A stretch of DNA of 43,289 nt. Origin: Myxococcota bacterium. GTDB lineage: Bacteria; Myxococcota_A; Polyangia; JAAYKL01. Positions 6,427 to 14,328 of the stretch are shown in pieces. Position numbers and translations under genes: made by a program. Every line of letters starts with the position of its first letter. The first letter of the stretch is position 1. Below the pieces are notes generated by a model. The model searched no databases and had not been told where the DNA came from. It was given only the letters and a program-made list of their open reading frames with translations. Where the stretch lies: the NCBI GenBank assembly GCA_030065855.1, contig JASJCT010000063.1, forward strand, positions 1-43,289, in the 5' to 3' direction.

Positions 6427-8157
6427 CTAGAAGCGACCCAATCCCATGTACATCGCCACGTACAAGAGCGTGAGGATGATGGCGATGGCAGTACCAAAGC
6501 CGATGTTTTCCTTTACGCCGCTCTTTGCAAAGGCTGCTGAGAGGGTGTTTTTCACGGGCGCACCGGTCTTGGTTGCCGGGCCTCGAACGAGGGTTGTGAC
6601 AGCAAATACGATCTCCCCTGCTGCTTTTTCAATATCTGCGCCAATGCGCGTCAGGGAGCTCTCACAAAAGCGCAAGATGCCGTTGGCAATCCGACGGTAG
6701 ATCCAATCTGTGTCAAGGGTCACGGTCTGATGGCCGCCCATGGCCTTGGCAAAAATCATAAACGCAATCCCCGTGGCGAGCAGGAGCTGAAGCGCTCCCA
6801 CCAGGTGATCCCGGGTGTAGGGGTGATATTCCACTGCATTGGGGAGCAGGCGATATAGCAGGTCTGGATAGACCCCGAACAAAATGCAAAGCCCTGCGAC
6901 AATACCCATTGCCCACAGCATATTCCTTGGCAGGGGTTCTGGTTCCAGGCCGCTATCTTTATTGAAAAAAGTGTAATAGGGCAGCTTGAGCGTTGTTGAG
7001 AAAAAGGTACCCACCGATGCCAACACCAGCATTAATTCAATCACCGGCCGGTGCAGATCTGCGGCTGCAGTGATGATCATCGATTTGGAGATAAAGCCGT
7101 TAAACAGGGGCACCCCTGAAATGGAGAACCCAGCGACCATGTAGAGCACGAAAACGAGCTTCATCTTGGGGCCAAGGCCGCCCAGATCGGTCATGCGGCT
7201 GCGCCCAGTCGCGTGAAGCACTGCGCCTGTGCCCATAAATAGCAGGGCCTTGTAAAGAATATGGCAAAACGCGTGGGCAGAGGATCCATTGACGGCAAGC
7301 GCGCTACCAAGGCCCACGCCGCAGACCATGTACCCCACCTGGCTGATGATGTGGTATGCGAGCAGGCGGCGGATGTCGTTTTCCATGGTCGCGAACACAA
7401 CACCGTATAGGGTCATGATCGCCCCGGCCCAAACGAGAATTTCGGTTCCGGAAAACACCAGCGCCAGCACAAATACAGCGGTTTTGGTGGTGTAGGTCGT
7501 TAAATAGATCGATCCAGTGACCGAGGCCTCTGGATAGGCATCGGAAAGCCACGCCGACAGGGGCGGCACAGCAGCATTGAGGCAAAAACCAATGAGGATG
7601 AGGTAAAACGGAAGACCCGGCGCAGGCGTGACCACGGCCAGGCTGCCAGTCTCCATCAACTGAAACAAAATGCCCGCCATGAGGCATGCGCCCCCAGCGA
7701 TGTGTACGAGCACGTATCGATATGCTGATTCGCGAGACGCCCGGGAGCCGCGACATAGGATGATCGCAGCAGAGGCAACAGCCATGATTTCCCAAAATAT
7801 AAAGAGGGTAAAATAATCGCCAGCAAAGACAACGCCTAAAGAGCTCCCGATATACAAAAACGCTGCCATGTGTTGGGCAGATTTCTGAACGTGGATCGCA
7901 TAGAGAGACGAAGTAAAACCGATAATCGCAAAAATGTACGCAAAACAGAGGCGAATGGGCGAGACTTGAAGGAGCACGAGCTCGTAATCAGTCAGGAACG
8001 GTATTGAATACCGCATGCCATCCTGCAGACCGTATATGTGGGCAAATCCCAATATCGGAATGAGCAGGATGAACCCATCCCTGGCCCGTCCCTTTAGAAG
8101 TGGGATGACAAACGCAGCGGCGATAAATAGAAACGCGGGCGAGAAAAAGCTAGGCAT
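6427..8157 (-). CDS. Mrp/Mbh antiporter D-type subunit, third copy
   Basis: A 576-residue NuoL/M/N-like membrane protein, last gene of the antiporter operon, overlapping the previous gene by 8 bases. The Glu of the TM5 motif is present in FIFWEIMAVASA. The TM7 position normally held by Lys is Asn here (GFCLNAAVPPLSAWL); the second-helix Lys is kept (TTYTTKTAVF), as is a Lys in HILYKALLFM. The C-terminus extends past the antiporter core by about 110 residues, with an amphipathic stretch (IYRRIANGIL to GEIVFAVTTL) and a final membrane helix, recalling the lateral arm and last helix of NuoL. That comparison is inference. Residue by residue it is the most distant of the three D-type subunits. It may transmit or lock conformational coupling rather than pump. 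Confidence 0.85.
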   Translation of the reverse strand: MPSFFSPAFLFIAAAFVIPLLKGRARDGFILLIPILGFAHIYGLQDGMRYSIPFLTDYELVLLQVSPIRLCFAYIFAIIGFTSSLYAIHVQKSAQHMAAFLYIGSSLGVVFAGDYFTLFIFWEIMAVASAAIILCRGSRASRESAYRYVLVHIAGGACLMAGILFQLMETGSLAVVTPAPGLPFYLILIGFCLNAAVPPLSAWLSDAYPEASVTGSIYLTTYTTKTAVFVLALVFSGTEILVWAGAIMTLYGVVFATMENDIRRLLAYHIISQVGYMVCGVGLGSALAVNGSSAHAFCHILYKALLFMGTGAVLHATGRSRMTDLGGLGPKMKLVFVLYMVAGFSISGVPLFNGFISKSMIITAAADLHRPVIELMLVLASVGTFFSTTLKLPYYTFFNKDSGLEPEPLPRNMLWAMGIVAGLCILFGVYPDLLYRLLPNAVEYHPYTRDHLVGALQLLLATGIAFMIFAKAMGGHQTVTLDTDWIYRRIANGILRFCESSLTRIGADIEKAAGEIVFAVTTLVRGPATKTGAPVKNTLSAAFAKSGVKENIGFGTAIAIILTLLYVAMYMGLGRF

Positions 8158-8641
8158 GGGTGCCCTCCGTCTCCTTATCGCCGTGAGCCACAGCGTGCTT
8201 GGCCACTACGAGGTTTACAACAGTTTCGCCGACCCGAACCACCTCATTGGGATCGACAAAACACCGCGAGACCTGCCCGGATTCAGGCGCCCGAATGACC
8301 ACTGGCAGACCGCGATCCGTTTCGAAAACCACTAGGGACTGACCTTTTATAATCCAGTCCCCCTCCTCGACCAACAGGGTCTTGACCCGCGCAGCGCGAT
8401 TGCCCGCCCCCACATCATTCTGCTCAAGCGAAATCGATATCGTGGGTCGCCATAAAAAATACTCGCCCAGCCCAAGGGAGAATAAAATGAGCACAATGGC
8501 ACCTAAAAATCCAAACGCGATATCAAATCCCGCAATGGTGTGCCACTTGAAAACAACGTGATGGTGATCCGGAAAAACCAGATCCACAACAAAAACAGCG
8601 GCGATGCCGATGAGCACGTAAATATAGGTGCGCTTGTTCAC
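8150..8641 (-). CDS. Membrane protein with degenerate lipoyl-like domain
   Basis: A 163-residue protein between two antiporter subunits. Two membrane helices lie near residues 7-23 and 38-58. A hammerhead-type biotinyl/lipoyl fold follows (residues about 76-145): EGDWIIKGQSL, FETDRG, IRAPESGQV, VDPNEVVRVGETVVNLV. In lipoyl domains the loop reads E-T-D-K, where Lys carries the cofactor; here it is E-T-D-R, so attachment looks impossible. It starts with GTG in a 4-base GTGA overlap with the upstream gene and itself overlaps the next start, so it is translationally coupled to both D-type neighbours. A structural or regulatory subunit of the antiporter is the simplest reading. The C-terminal tail is His/Glu rich. 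I know no named family for it. Confidence 0.8.
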   Translation of the reverse strand: MNKRTYIYVLIGIAAVFVVDLVFPDHHHVVFKWHTIAGFDIAFGFLGAIVLILFSLGLGEYFLWRPTISISLEQNDVGAGNRAARVKTLLVEEGDWIIKGQSLVVFETDRGLPVVIRAPESGQVSRCFVDPNEVVRVGETVVNLVVAKHAVAHGDKETEGTHA

Positions 8642-10140
8642 GGTGTGCCTACCCCGCCCCCGGTCACTTGCCTAACGACCATTTGGGCAATTTCAAAGAA
8701 TCTCAAGGGTGCATCTGGCGCAAAAAACAGAACCAGCGAATAGAGCCCGGCAAAGCCTAGGGGAACGACCATAAACGCCGATGCTTCGCTAAATGTATTG
8801 TCATCGTTTGAATCGGGTTTCTTAAAAAACGCCCGCACAATAATGGGGAAAAAGTACGCCGCGTTGAGTACCGAGCTCAAGAGAAAGACCACGAGAAACA
8901 CAACTGCCTCAGCTTCCAACGCGCCGATCGAGAGGTACCACTTGCTCAAAAACCCGGCCACCGGGGGAATACCGGCCATACCAAGGGCCCCGATGGTGAA
9001 CGCCCCCATGGTAATGGGCATTTTTCGCCCGATCCCGTTGAGCTGGGAAATATTCGTCCGATGGGTGTGGGCATAGATCGCACCAGCACAGAAGAAGAGT
9101 GTGATCTTCATGAAGGCGTGATTGACGATATGCATCGTACTGCCCAAGAGCGCACTGGGCGCCAGCATGGCTGCACCGAGGACAATGTAGGACAGCTGAC
9201 TAATCGTGGAATAGGCGAGCCGTCTTTTTAAATTATCCTGGGCCAGGGCGATGAGTGATCCGATCAGTATGGTGATTGCGGCAGCTGTTGCCAGCATCCA
9301 CCACACATCGAGTTCTTTGAGCAGGGCTGTGCCAAAGACAAACCACAGGATGCGCAAGCAGCCGAACACACCGGACTTTACCACGGCCACAGCGTGAAGC
9401 AGCGCACTGACCGGTGTCGGTGCGATCATCGCCGCGGGCAACCAAGAGTGCAACGGCATGATACCGGCTTTTACCCCAACGCCGGCGATAAACATCACAA
9501 AGAGAATTTTGAGGGTGGTCTTATCTGCATGGCCAGCCAAAAACCCGCCGGGGGTGAACTCCAGGGTGCCGGCGATCGCGTAGGCAATGACGAGCGCTGC
9601 CAGTAGAAAAACGCCGGCAGTGAGGGTGTAAAACAGGTATTTCCGGCCAGCGCGAATGGCCTCGGGAGATTCCTTGTGAATGACCAGGGGATACGTGGCT
9701 ACTGTGAGGATTTCATAAAAAATAAAAAACGTCAGGATGTTCGCCGCCAGGGCCACGCCGATGGTTGCTGAAAGGCACACCGCAAATGAGGCATAGTACC
9801 GGGTCTGGGCGTGCTCTTTGAGCGTGCGCATGTAGCCGATGGAGTAAAGCGAAGTCACGATCCAAAGGCCAGAAGCAATGAGCGCAAAAAAGAGGCCAAA
9901 TGGATCGACCCTGAGCTTCAACGAGATGCCGTCGGTCAGCGTGAGTATTGATATTTCAGGCGTCTGACCGCCCAGCACAACCGGCAACATAGATAGTATC
10001 AGCGCAAACTTCACTACACCGGCGAGCAAGGTCCAGGACTCGCGAATGTTTTTGTGCTTGCCGAACAGGATGATCAAGCCGGCGGTAACGAGCGAGACTA
10101 AGACGGCATAGAGCGGTGTCGCCGAATGGACGGTTTCCAT
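8638..10140 (-). CDS. Mrp/Mbh antiporter D/NuoL-type subunit, second copy
   Basis: A 500-residue polytopic protein (about 14 helices) of the NuoL/MrpA/MrpD family. The LYSIGYM motif near residue 100 is more typical of NuoL and the N-terminal half of MrpA than of MrpD. The proton-channel residues are intact: Glu in FFIFYEILTVATY (TM5), Lys in GVGVKAGIMPLHSWLP (TM7), and Lys in AVAVVKSGVFG (TM8). The NHAFMK segment of the second half-channel is also present. There is no full-length MrpA in this operon, so this gene may stand in for the missing N-terminal MrpA part (inference). It begins 15 bases after the previous gene and ends in a GTGA overlap with the next. Confidence 0.9.
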   Translation of the reverse strand: METVHSATPLYAVLVSLVTAGLIILFGKHKNIRESWTLLAGVVKFALILSMLPVVLGGQTPEISILTLTDGISLKLRVDPFGLFFALIASGLWIVTSLYSIGYMRTLKEHAQTRYYASFAVCLSATIGVALAANILTFFIFYEILTVATYPLVIHKESPEAIRAGRKYLFYTLTAGVFLLAALVIAYAIAGTLEFTPGGFLAGHADKTTLKILFVMFIAGVGVKAGIMPLHSWLPAAMIAPTPVSALLHAVAVVKSGVFGCLRILWFVFGTALLKELDVWWMLATAAAITILIGSLIALAQDNLKRRLAYSTISQLSYIVLGAAMLAPSALLGSTMHIVNHAFMKITLFFCAGAIYAHTHRTNISQLNGIGRKMPITMGAFTIGALGMAGIPPVAGFLSKWYLSIGALEAEAVVFLVVFLLSSVLNAAYFFPIIVRAFFKKPDSNDDNTFSEASAFMVVPLGFAGLYSLVLFFAPDAPLRFFEIAQMVVRQVTGGGVGTP

Positions 10141-10155
10141 TCCCAGTCCTCCTAC

Positions 10156-11649
10156 TTAAATTCCCGGTGGTACTGCCTGGCTGATGAATGTCTCGACTAT
10201 CCAATCACTGGCAAAGCCGAGGAGCAGCACGGAAGCTGCCAGAATGAGCATGGGAATCAACATGCCGCTGGGCGCCTCCTTTCTCACCACCGCGGTGGCG
10301 AATCCGCCCGCAGTTTTGTCTTGTGGTTTCCAAAAAATATGTTCGATAACGCGGAAGAAATAGACTGCATTTAAAAGACTGCTGACCATTATCACGCCCA
10401 CAAACGCCCATTCGCCAGCCTTGACAGCCCCGAGTATCAAGTACCACTTGCTGAAAAATCCAGCCGTGGGCGGAATGCCAATCATGGACAGCGCTGCAAT
10501 GGCAAAGGCCACAGCTGTGAGCGGCATTTTTCGGTGTAGCAAACCGAAGTTCTCGATGGTCCGCGTGCCCTGGCGATATACAATCGCACCGACAACGGCA
10601 AACAAACACCCCTTCATAAACGCGTGATTCAGGATGTGCAGCACGCCGCCGACAAATCCTTCGGTGTTGCCCATGGTGAGCCCAAGGACGATATACCCCA
10701 CCTGGCTCACGCTCGAATACGCCAGCATCTGTTTGATATCGCTCCTCGATATGGCGACAATAGACCCATAAATGATGGCCACCGCTGCGGTCCACCCGAG
10801 GATTTCTTTGAACGGTAGGGTTTCCAGGGAAAACTCGGGCTGAAACACGCCAAACATGACCCGAATGAACGCATATGCCCCCACCTTGGTCATCAGCGGC
10901 GCGATATAGGCGCTTACGGTGGACGGTGCATGGGTGTATGCACCGGGCAACCAGGTGTGGAGGGGAAAAAGCCCCATTTTGATCCCCAACCCCACAACCA
11001 AAAATACCAGTCCCACCAATACGGTTTTTGATTCGTAGAGTTCTGGCAGCCGGGTGGCCAGATCGTGCATGTTAAGCGATCCGGTCGCCATGTAGAGATA
11101 CCCGACCCCGAGCAGGTAAAAACAGGCACCCACGGTGCCAATAACCACGTACTTAAATGCAGCAAACGACGCTTTGGCATCGCCAATTGCGATAAGTGCA
11201 TAGGCAGTGAGAGATGAGATCTCTAAGAACACGTAGAGGTTGAACATGTCCCCAGTAACGACCATGCCCAGCAGGCCCACATACAGCAGGGTGAAGATGC
11301 AGTAAAACGGTACTTCCTTGCCCGGCCGCTCCAGAGCAATGCTCTCTTTTGAATAAAAGGCAATCAACAGGGCAATCGAAGAGACGAGCACACCCATGAA
11401 CGCGTTGAGGTGATCGATATAATAAACAATCCCCCAAGGGGGTTCCCAGCCGCCCAGCTCATAGGTCAATGGGCCGCCAAGCAACACTTGATGCCCGACA
11501 CCGACGGCACATATGCAAGAAATGCCAATGCCCGTTACCGCCATGGGAAAGGCAAACTTCCCTGTCCACCAACCGACAATGGGGATCAGGAACGCGAACA
11601 GCATGGGTGCCGCGACCATGAGGATCGGGAGTTGGCCGAAAAAATCCAT
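10156..11649 (-). CDS. mnhD: Mrp/Mbh antiporter subunit D (first copy)
   Basis: A 497-residue antiporter-like membrane subunit. It has the classical family motifs: Glu in LYVFLEISSLTAYAL (TM5), Lys in GLGIKMGLFPLHTWLPGAY (TM7), THAPSTVSAY, Lys in PLMTKVGAY (TM8), SSVSQVGYI and HILNHAFMKGCLF. All residues expected for an ion/proton half-channel pair are present. Its place right after the C subunit (TAATG overlap, one base shared) matches MrpD and MbhH, so it is taken as the genuine D subunit. It would form the main proton-translocating unit of the complex in the inner membrane. Confidence 0.93.
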   Translation of the reverse strand: MDFFGQLPILMVAAPMLFAFLIPIVGWWTGKFAFPMAVTGIGISCICAVGVGHQVLLGGPLTYELGGWEPPWGIVYYIDHLNAFMGVLVSSIALLIAFYSKESIALERPGKEVPFYCIFTLLYVGLLGMVVTGDMFNLYVFLEISSLTAYALIAIGDAKASFAAFKYVVIGTVGACFYLLGVGYLYMATGSLNMHDLATRLPELYESKTVLVGLVFLVVGLGIKMGLFPLHTWLPGAYTHAPSTVSAYIAPLMTKVGAYAFIRVMFGVFQPEFSLETLPFKEILGWTAAVAIIYGSIVAISRSDIKQMLAYSSVSQVGYIVLGLTMGNTEGFVGGVLHILNHAFMKGCLFAVVGAIVYRQGTRTIENFGLLHRKMPLTAVAFAIAALSMIGIPPTAGFFSKWYLILGAVKAGEWAFVGVIMVSSLLNAVYFFRVIEHIFWKPQDKTAGGFATAVVRKEAPSGMLIPMLILAASVLLLGFASDWIVETFISQAVPPGI

Positions 11650-12029
11650 TAGAGCTTCCTTATAATTTCGTCTTCCTCTAAAGTTCCGTACTTTTTATAG
11701 AGCGTCAGCAACAGGGCCAGTGAGACGCCGGTGGTTCCAACGCCCACCACGATTGCCGTTAGCATGAGCACGTGGGGTAGCGGGTTCACGTAATTGGCAG
11801 ATTCTATTACCAACTCGGCCGCGTTATGCCCGTGTCCTGCGTCGATAATTGGAATATTTCCGCCGTGCTTTGCACCGATAGAGACAAAAAATAAGATGAT
11901 AGACCATTGAAATATGTTCATCCCAACCAGCTTTTTCACCAGGTTCTTCTTCCCCACCATGGCGTAAAAGCCAACCATCATGAGGGTAATATAGATGAAG
12001 TAATTGAAGTGGCCGACGAGGAACTCCAT
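11649..12029 (-). CDS. mnhC: Mrp/Mbh antiporter subunit C (NuoK-like)
   Basis: A 126-residue protein with three membrane helices, as in NuoK/MrpC/MbhG. Landmarks are KKNLVKKLVGMNIFQWSIILFF and the third-helix segment LPHVLMLTAIVVGVGTTGVSLALLL, where the LTAIVVGVa-type motif is diagnostic for MrpC. A His/Gly-rich loop (DAGHGHNAAEL) lies between helices 2 and 3. It follows subunit B after 11 bases and overlaps subunit D. MrpC works with MrpD in the antiporter core (established). Confidence 0.93.
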   Translation of the reverse strand: MEFLVGHFNYFIYITLMMVGFYAMVGKKNLVKKLVGMNIFQWSIILFFVSIGAKHGGNIPIIDAGHGHNAAELVIESANYVNPLPHVLMLTAIVVGVGTTGVSLALLLTLYKKYGTLEEDEIIRKL

Positions 12030-12040
12030 TAGCCTAATTC

Positions 12041-12460
12041 CTATTCAAAAGTTATGAGGTCCCGAAATATCGAGACCATCACCGCCATCACAGTAATGCC
12101 AACACCTATTTCAATCCCCAACATTCCCATGCCGCGCGGTTCGAAATCGATGGGCAAGATGCCGTAGTCCAAAAAATTCGCCCCGAGAAGCATGCAGACA
12201 ACGCCGATCAACCCATAAAGAAATACGCCGAGAGCCGTCATGATTGTGAGCGTCTTAAGGGAGAATCGCCGGTTCATCTCATTGGTGCCGTAGGCAATAG
12301 CCAGCAAAATAAAGCTGGCGCCGAGAATCACACCACCTTGAAATCCCCCGCCTGGGCTCGTATGTCCGTGCATAATGACATACAGTCCAAAAAGCTGGAT
12401 AAACGGAATGAGAATCCGCGATATGGTCTTGATAATGATGCTCTCTTGTTCACGAATCAT
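12041..12460 (-). CDS. mnhB: Mrp/Mbh antiporter subunit B
   Basis: A 139-residue protein with four predicted membrane helices. The family signature GHTSPGGGFQGGVILGAS is intact near residues 32-49 (HGHTSPGGGFQGG). It matches the MnhB/MbhF domain and its usual length. Its ATG overlaps the stop of the upstream MbhE-like gene in an ATGA. Subunit B is part of the cation-translocating side of Mrp complexes in published structures. Confidence 0.95.
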   Translation of the reverse strand: MIREQESIIIKTISRILIPFIQLFGLYVIMHGHTSPGGGFQGGVILGASFILLAIAYGTNEMNRRFSLKTLTIMTALGVFLYGLIGVVCMLLGANFLDYGILPIDFEPRGMGMLGIEIGVGITVMAVMVSIFRDLITFE

Positions 12461-12741
12461 CTGTCCTTCTCCTCCTTCAGCCTTCCTAGGATGAGAAGAC
12501 AGCAGATGCCGGCAGTAAAAACCACGGTAGTCTCGCCAAAGGTGTCGTAACTTCGGTAGTCTGCAAGTACGGCCGTGACCATATTCGGCACTTCGGTCTC
12601 TTTAAAACTCTGTTCAATATACCGTGGGGATACGTGCGTGCTGGCCGGCGAGGATGGATCGCCCCACCTGGGCATCTCAGATGCGCCGTACATCAATAAA
12701 AGCCCGGTAACACAAGCCAAGGTGACATATAGCGCCTTCAA
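12457..12741 (-). CDS. MbhE-like subunit (second half of the MrpA C-terminal region)
   Basis: A 94-residue protein. It starts with one membrane helix (ALYVTLACVTGLLLMYG), then an extramembrane segment with HVSPRYIEQS, EVPNMVTAVLADYRSYDTFGETTVVF, and a second helix. The N-MVTAVLxDYRxYDTxGE motif is typical of MbhE and the tail of MrpA. The open frame runs further upstream, but the start is put at TTG 12741: AAAGGAG lies 9 bases before it, and the TTG overlaps the previous TGA as TTGA. This start gives a clean first helix. In canonical bacterial Mrp this part is fused to MrpA; here it is separate, as in archaeal Mbh/Mbs. Confidence 0.85.
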   Translation of the reverse strand: MKALYVTLACVTGLLLMYGASEMPRWGDPSSPASTHVSPRYIEQSFKETEVPNMVTAVLADYRSYDTFGETTVVFTAGICCLLILGRLKEEKDR

Positions 12742-12983
12742 TCTCCACTTCTCCTTTCGGTCTGGAACACGGCGATGACGAAAAGGACCGTGGTAATCCC
12801 CGCACCCACGGAAGCTTCTGTAAACGCCACGTCCACTGCTCCCATTTCGAGCCAGATCAAGCACATGAACATGCTGAACGCGCCCATCAAAATAACAGAT
12901 CCGAGGAGATCTCGAATCGATATGGCACCGATGGCACTAATGACAGCCAATACTAGCAGGGCGAGGTCGAGTTGCCAAATCAT
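12738..12983 (-). CDS. MbhD-like DUF4040 subunit (MrpA C-terminal part)
   Basis: An 81-residue protein with three hydrophobic helices. The motif sequence RDLLGSVILMGAFSMFMCLIWL then GAVDVAFTEASVGAGITTVL is the DUF4040 signature; the A-VDVAFTEAxVGAG stretch is highly conserved and contains the Glu thought important in MrpA/MbhD. The ATG at 12983 is chosen over the longer frame because GAGGAG sits 8 bases upstream and the gene then starts just after the stop of subunit G. It ends in a TTGA overlap with the MbhE-like gene. No NuoL-like MrpA N-terminal region is fused to it. Confidence 0.9.
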   Translation of the reverse strand: MIWQLDLALLVLAVISAIGAISIRDLLGSVILMGAFSMFMCLIWLEMGAVDVAFTEASVGAGITTVLFVIAVFQTERRSGD

Positions 12984-12988
12984 TGCAT

Positions 12989-13288
12989 TTACTCCTCTTC
13001 CTTTGTCCAAAGGGGGAGCTTGTTTCTAAACGCGGCACGAGCAATGGCGTGGGTCGCTGTTGGGCTCGTGAGAAAGATAAAGACTGCAATAAAAACTATC
13101 TTTAAACTACCCAACGTGAAGCCGTTGTACACTGCCAACCCGGATATGATGAGCAAGCTGCCCAGGGTATCGCACTTTCCAGCAGCGTGCATGCGCGTGT
13201 AGAAATCCGGAAATCGATAGAGTCCCAGGGCTCCCAAAAAGAGGAATAGGAGCCCTGTAACGACGAGTACAACTGAAAGAATATCCAT
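12989..13288 (-). CDS. mnhG: Mrp/Mbh antiporter subunit G
   Basis: A 99-residue protein with three membrane helices. The motif GALGLYRFPDFYTRMHAAGKCDTLGS is the MnhG/MrpG signature, followed by FIAVFIFLTSPTATHAIARAA, also conserved. The length is typical. It lies 14 bases downstream of subunit F, and its end supplies the ribosome site for the MbhD-like gene. Subunits E, F and G form an accessory membrane module in Mrp complexes. Confidence 0.95.
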   Translation of the reverse strand: MDILSVVLVVTGLLFLFLGALGLYRFPDFYTRMHAAGKCDTLGSLLIISGLAVYNGFTLGSLKIVFIAVFIFLTSPTATHAIARAAFRNKLPLWTKEEE

Positions 13289-13302
13289 ATCTGCTTCGAC
13301 TC

Positions 13303-13569
13303 CTACGCCACCCCTTTTCTCTCGAAGTATTTAGAAAAAGCGAGCGTTCCAATAAAATTGATAAGCGCATACACCAAAGCAATGTCCGTAAACATCTCTA
13401 CATCATGAAAAAGAATGCCCACTATCAAAATGATGGCGATGGTTTTGGTCCCAACGACGTTCACCGCAATTATCCGATTGATAATTCCGGGTCCCATGAC
13501 GGCCCTTATAAGACAGAGGGCCACCATGAAGAGAATCGCCAGACTGGCTCCAAGAAAGAATTCGTGCAT
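13303..13569 (-). CDS. mnhF: Mrp/Mbh antiporter subunit F
   Basis: An 88-residue protein with three membrane helices. It has the MnhF pattern RAVMGPGIINRIIAVNVVGTKTIAII and the conserved DIALVYALINFIGTLAFSKY end. The ATG at 13569 has GAGG five bases upstream; a GTG two codons earlier is less favourable. It starts 33 bases after subunit E ends. Confidence 0.94.
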   Translation of the reverse strand: MHEFFLGASLAILFMVALCLIRAVMGPGIINRIIAVNVVGTKTIAIILIVGILFHDVEMFTDIALVYALINFIGTLAFSKYFERKGVA

Positions 13570-13602
13570 TATCACCTCGTCGCGTTCGCGCTCTCGGTGG
13601 CC

Positions 13603-14124
13603 TTATTTACCACTGGGTGTCTCAAGAAAGACATCTGCCACGCGCCGCTCCATGTCACCGCTTTCGAGGTCATCGGCAACTTTTTTACTCAGCGCATGAA
13701 CGTAGTACTCCCCGTCGATAATATCCATCGTAATAGTACCGGGTGTGAGCGTGATTGAGTTGGCAAAAGTGACAATAGAAAAATCGGATTTGAGCGTGCT
13801 GGTGTATCGCACAATGCGAGGATGAATAGCGCTCGGCTTCAGTACGAGGTATGCCACGTGAAAGTTTGCCAGTAACACCTGGTAGATGAGCCAGGGCACG
13901 TATCCGACAAACCGAAAACCCTTCTTTAGTCGATTGTGCGGCGCCATGTCGCGAATCAGCAGATCGTGGGAAACGAACGCGACCAATGCACAACATAGGA
14001 TGCCGAGGGATAGATGAAATACATCGAACTTGCCCGAGAACAACAACCAAAAGGCAAAGAGAATACCAAACACTACCAGGCGGCCTAGGTTCACCAGCTG
14101 CTTTTTGCGGTAGCTTCCGGACAT
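13603..14124 (-). CDS. mnhE: Mrp/Mbh antiporter subunit E
   Basis: A 173-residue protein, first gene of the antiporter operon. The N-terminal half has two membrane helices (LGRLVVFGILFAFWLLFSG and LSLGILCCALVAFVSH). The MnhE-type motif VPWLIYQVLLANFHVAYLVLKP follows, then SDFSIVTFANSITLTPGTITMDI, highly conserved in MrpE, and a cytoplasmic domain with YYVHALS. The putative promoter lies between this gene and the divergent yfgM-bamB operon. Confidence 0.94.
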   Translation of the reverse strand: MSGSYRKKQLVNLGRLVVFGILFAFWLLFSGKFDVFHLSLGILCCALVAFVSHDLLIRDMAPHNRLKKGFRFVGYVPWLIYQVLLANFHVAYLVLKPSAIHPRIVRYTSTLKSDFSIVTFANSITLTPGTITMDIIDGEYYVHALSKKVADDLESGDMERRVADVFLETPSGK

Positions 14125-14172
14125 CTATCCCTATCCTCTCGCGGCAGTCGTATCTCGCAAATTAAATAAAGG

Positions 14173-14201
14173 TCCCTATAAGGTCACTGACTTTCTGTCA
14201 A
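14173..14201 (-). promoter_or_regulatory. Probable promoter of the antiporter operon
   Basis: On the minus strand a perfect TTGACA occupies 14201-14196. TAGGGA follows at a 17-base spacing, with TATAGG as an alternative at 15. It would drive subunit E at 14124 and the genes behind it. The -10 is weak, so strength and exact position are uncertain. Confidence 0.45.
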
Positions 14202-14224
14202 GCCCAATATTTGACGCTGGCCGG

Positions 14225-14254
14225 TTGACACCTGTTCTGACCCGGGAATATAGT
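14225..14254 (+). promoter_or_regulatory. Sigma70-type promoter of the yfgM-bamB operon
   Basis: TTGACA at 14225-14230 and TATAGT at 14249-14254 are separated by 18 bases, close to the consensus. The predicted transcript starts near 14261, about 68 bases before the GTG at 14329. It is divergent from the antiporter promoter, with 24 bases between the two -35 boxes, so the two could be co-regulated. Confidence 0.65.
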
Positions 14255-14328
14255 CGCTCTCGCGCGTGGCACTGTTTTGCTATTTTTTTGCCCGCGCCTC
14301 ACGTTTATCAAAAGGGAGTTACACCGCC

